From positions 682,001 through 746,000 of the forward strand of contig JAPEHQ010000012.1 of NCBI GenBank assembly GCA_027405735.1: a stretch of 64,000 nt of DNA, given 5' to 3'. A program made the translations under genes and the position numbers. Positions 60,887 to 64,000 of the stretch are shown in pieces. The stretch is from Mucor racemosus (taxonomy: Eukaryota > Mucoromycota > Mucoromycetes > Mucorales > Mucoraceae). The notes below the pieces were generated by a model. That model had not been told where the DNA came from. It worked only from the letters and a program-made list of their open reading frames with translations, and searched no databases. Every line of letters starts with the position of its first letter. Position 1 is the stretch's first letter.

Positions 60887-62051
60887 ATGTCCGAGAATAA
60901 TTTATTTCAATTCGCTCAAGTAATAGCTGAATTACCCATTCAACATTCACCACAACCATCCACATCACAATCAAATGCACCACAATCACATCATATACAA
61001 CAGCAACAGCATGCAGATACCACTCATAACTATAATCCGAGATATTTACGTATAAGAAAAGTAAATGTTATAAACAAAACAAAACAAAACAAAACAAAAA
61101 AAAAAAAAAAAAAAAAAAAAAGATACTAAAACTGTCAAAATTTAGAATGCTTGCGTCGTATGCAGCGTATGTTTCACTTGTTCTAAAGTAAGTTGAGTTT
61201 ATCGAAAACGTTAAGACCTTCCTTTTTTGATCTTTTTTGTACATTTGTTGGATTTTAGTATTATGGAGTAGATTGCACATGCCAAGAAGTTCAACCCAGA
61301 AGAGGTAAAAATTTGCCTGAAGGGGGATTAGATTCTAGAGCAAAAAAATTACATCGAGATGATCCAGATGATTTTGAATTCTCAATAAATTGGATCAATG
61401 AAAATGCGCACACAATGTATAAAGATGAAAATGATAGAATTTTGGGTTTAAGAGAGTTATCCGAAGTGTCACTTTGTAAAGCTCATTCAAGTACGCTTTA
61501 TAGAGCTAAAAAAAGACATGAACGTAATAAAGATTTGATTCATGCTGCTCCTCCTTCTCCAGCTGATTCAGCAGCAAATGATCATATTCAACCTTCTCCA
61601 TATATGAATCCATATCCATTAAATCAGTCGATTGGTTCTGGTGGTTTAGCTGCAAAAGTAAGGGAAATATCTTCAAGTCAATATCATCATCATCATCAAC
61701 CTCCTCCTCCTCCTCCTCCTCCCCATCACCTTCAACAACAACAACAGCAGCAGCATCAGCCTCAAATGTTACGTATGCACGACGTACCCGATTTTACGAG
61801 ATTGTCACACTCTACTTCTATCAAAAGAAAAAGAACGTTCAAGCACCCTTCCAAATCACCAAAAATGGATCCTTTACCACAGCAACCACAACAGCAACCA
61901 TCTCAACAGAGACCTCATCATAGTGTATCAACTCCTCTTTTTACCAGTTCATCTCGTATGAGTAATTTCTTTCAGCAGCAACATTCATTTACCCCTAGTA
62001 CGTCAACTACAAATGTACCTACTATGCCCCAAGAATTCCAACAGCATGTGC

Positions 62052-62085
<34 letters not shown>

Positions 62086-62659
62086 TCAGCAGCAAATTGT
62101 ACATGTACCACAACAACAACAACAACAACAACAACAACATGTGCATGAACAATCTCAGCAGCATATTCAAACATCTCAATTAGTTGATAATTTCCCTTCC
62201 CAATTACCCCCTCTTCAATCTCGTAATCATCATGAACCAACTGATCCTTTACCCTCTTCTTCATCTGGTCAACAACAACCACAACAACAACAACAGCAAG
62301 CATATCCTCATGATACAATCATGACAAGTCCTCGGCCTGAAGAAGCAACAATTTCTCCTCAAATGGTCATTGAAACAGTTTCTTTGCGTCCTTTATCTGT
62401 CAATAATGAAATGCCAACACCTTATTATTTCCGTAATTTAGCCATTACAGATGCATTTACATTTCGTGATTTATTAGCAGAAATTGACATGACAGGTTCA
62501 CCTCCCCCTGGAAAACGTATTGTAATATCAGACTCTGAGAAATTTTACCCATTAGATCAAGCTATTCGTAATGTAATCAGAAGACCTAATTCAACTCATC
62601 TCGATTTATGCTTGGGTTTGACAGATAAACCTTCTATTAATTGGAGTACATATTCATGA
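60887..62659 (+). CDS. PolyQ/His-rich protein with an N-terminal cysteine cluster, 538 aa, unknown function
   Basis: Three exons: 60887-61060, 61146-61187 and 61259-62659. The small second exon supplies 'NACVVCSVCFTCSK', and exon 3 opens 'YYGVDCTCQEVQPRRGK'. Together they form a compact Cys cluster (C-x2-C-x2-C-x2-C-x7-C-x-C) next to a basic segment, suggesting metal binding. It is not the Zn2Cys6 pattern. Residues of about 95-155 are charged and helical ('DPDDFEFSINWINENAH', 'LYRAKKRHERNKDL'). The middle is low-complexity: poly-Pro after HHHHQ, and Gln runs of up to about 11. The last 85 residues are ordered: 'PTPYYFRNLAITDAFTFRDL', 'SPPPGKRIVISDSEKFYPL' and 'LDLCLGLTDKPSINWSTYS'. This looks like a transcription-associated protein, but I cannot name the family. 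Intron 1 has AAAAC repeats and a long A run. Confidence 0.72.
61076..61121 (+). repeat. AAAAC repeat and poly-A tract in intron 1 of the polyQ gene
   Basis: Several AAAAC units followed by a run of about 27 A. It lies between the exon 1 donor (61061) and exon 2 acceptor (61145). Confidence 0.85.
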
Positions 62660-63641
62660 AATTAAACAGATAAATATTCTTTGTATGTATATAGAATATC
62701 TCTTTATGATTGTATCTATTATTAAAAGCTATTTCCAACGTATTTTTACTTGTTTTCGTTTAATGATTTGTGTGTCAAAATTTTGAAAAATGAACAAAAA
62801 TCTTTTATCAATACAAATCAAGAAATATACACATGTAACGAGCTAGTCAACACCGCTACGCGGTGTACAGTTCGTGCTGCCGCAGACCTGTTTTACTTGA
62901 TTATAAGAAATCACTTTTTTTTTTTTTGTATATTCTTGTTCTCCTCTTCTTCCTTCTTCTCTTTGGTCGTTCTTCTTTGTCCTCTTTGTTTGGGTGTGCG
63001 TTATCCTTTTTTTAATTTTGGCTGTGAAATAACGACCATATGATTTTAAAAGTAAAGTGGTAGGCATGTTGAGGGATATTTTCCATTTTAAAATTAGCTT
63101 TAAATCGGTTAAGCATGTGAAAGAATCTTTTAAAAAAAAATTCTTTGCTAAAAAAAAAAAACATAATTTTTCATGACATGTAGAATCTTTTGTATATAGA
63201 GCATGTCATCTAATAGATGTTTTTTAATAAAATAAAAAATTCGCATATGAACTACATATACTAGCTAGTGCATCTAAATAGTCAAGTATAATTCCATTAA
63301 TGAAAAAACCTGCGAAAAAATGCTTTAAATTCAGGCATTTCGGAAATAGTATCAGAAGAGAATAGCAGGAGAAACGCTTTTTAAATCAAAAATTACTCTT
63401 TTATCAATCGATTATCATATATCCAAGATCTATAAGAAAGAATAAAGGGGTAGAACGGCACGTTCTGTGATTTATTGACATGATGGCATAGAAAACGAGG
63501 CAATTTCTCTATCCAATTACATTGTGTGCTTAGTCATATATCATTTGATTCGACTTGATTTTGTCCCTAACAAATTTTTAAATCTAGCGACAGTAGTATA
63601 TTCTTTTTTCTTTACTTACATTAATAGTTACAAACAAAAAC
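62660..63641. other. Intergenic region with a small GC-rich hairpin
   Basis: Follows the polyQ gene stop. A GC-rich inverted repeat, ACACCGCTACGCGGTGT at about 62849-62865, stands out in AT-rich DNA. A pyrimidine-rich tract lies at about 62908-63000. No gene is supported. Confidence 0.5.
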
Positions 63642-64000
63642 ATGGTTGGTTCTCAAGATGATACTCCAACCTTTAATTTAACAGATCCATCAAGTAAGTT
63701 GAAAAGAAAGTTATAAATGTCAAATTTTAATTAATCATTATCGTAGACCAAACACTAGACGTCCCAGAGTTTCCCTCTCGAAATGGACCTCAACGACTTG
63801 TTGCAGCAGCTACGAAACAACCTCGTAATCGAGAAAAAGTCAGATTAGAGCCTGGCCATTCGCCTTTAGATTGGGCAAAACTGACAACCTCTGGAAAAGA
63901 CCTTCGAGTAAGAAAAGCGATTCATTATCTAATATTATATTAATTAATTTTTTTAGGGAGTTCCACAAATTGGAAGATATACATTAGAACAAATTAGAGA
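63642..64000 (+). CDS. IRC21: Irc21-like cytochrome b5 family protein, 5' part only
   Basis: Exons 63642-63693, 63747-63907 and 63957 to the window end join in frame. The protein starts MVGSQDDTPTFNLTDPSN and continues 'LDVPEFPSRNGPQRLVAAA', 'REKVRLEPGHSPLDWAKLT' and 'SGKDLRGVPQIGRYTLEQI'. The block '.KV.LEPGHSPLDWA.L..SG.DLRG' followed by 'Y.TLEEI' is characteristic of Irc21 and the cytochrome b5 reductase-like family that precedes the heme-binding b5 domain. The HPGG heme ligand lies beyond the window, so heme binding is inferred from family only. The two introns are 49-53 bp with GT and AG ends. Confidence 0.78.

Noticed and set aside
62022..62318. Minus-strand frame rich in Val
   Set aside because: It is the reverse of the CAA/CAG (Gln) tracts of the polyQ gene.

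Overview
This is nuclear DNA of a filamentous fungus, most probably of the Mucorales (Mucoromycota). The window is very AT-rich. Its genes have many short introns (about 50-90 bp, GT...AG) and the product set is typically fungal: ACC1, CSN5, VPS72/YL1, an FBXO9/Hrt3-type F-box protein, Vcx1, Atg17 and Irc21. The KDZ (Zisupton-type) transposase and the gag-bearing LTR relic fit the same group. Genus and species cannot be fixed from the sequence alone.

Layout. At 1-6 kb there are four genes on the minus strand: a truncated ATG17-like gene, a small secreted Cys-rich protein, a five-exon unknown protein and a vacuolar Ca2+/H+ exchanger. From 6 to 26 kb the DNA is gene-poor and repeat-rich: one tRNA-Lys, a short solo LTR, a degenerate gag-bearing LTR relic, copies of dispersed repeats (called R1 and R4 here), and an 11-kb DNA transposon at about 14196-25226. 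That transposon carries a KDZ transposase and an HMG-box-like cargo gene. At 26-36 kb lie CSN5 (minus) and a complete acetyl-CoA carboxylase gene (plus, 2213 codons, three exons). The stretch 36-40 kb is gene-poor. At 40-46.7 kb are a secreted double-psi beta-barrel protein, an MFS anion transporter and VPS72. At 46.8-54.9 kb is a second repeat island: two 1528-bp direct copies of R3, one of them interrupted by a four-module inverted structure, plus inverted or partial copies of R4 and R1. At 55-64 kb lie the F-box gene, an R2 repeat, a DUF4442-like gene with a frame break, a polyQ/His protein with a Cys cluster, and the start of an IRC21-like cytochrome b5 gene.

The host genes are ordinary housekeeping and membrane functions with no sign of a gene cluster. 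The most informative part is the repeat structure. Because several repeats occur more than once, each copy shows the unoccupied state of the others, so insertions can be read to the base. By this logic the KDZ element sits inside an R1 copy and is flanked by GTATACA on both sides. A 176-bp solo LTR sits in an R4 copy with ATATC on both sides. A 1.47-kb A-B-A'-B' inverted structure sits in an R3 copy. All boundaries, exon joins and similarities were read by eye; no alignment or database search was run.
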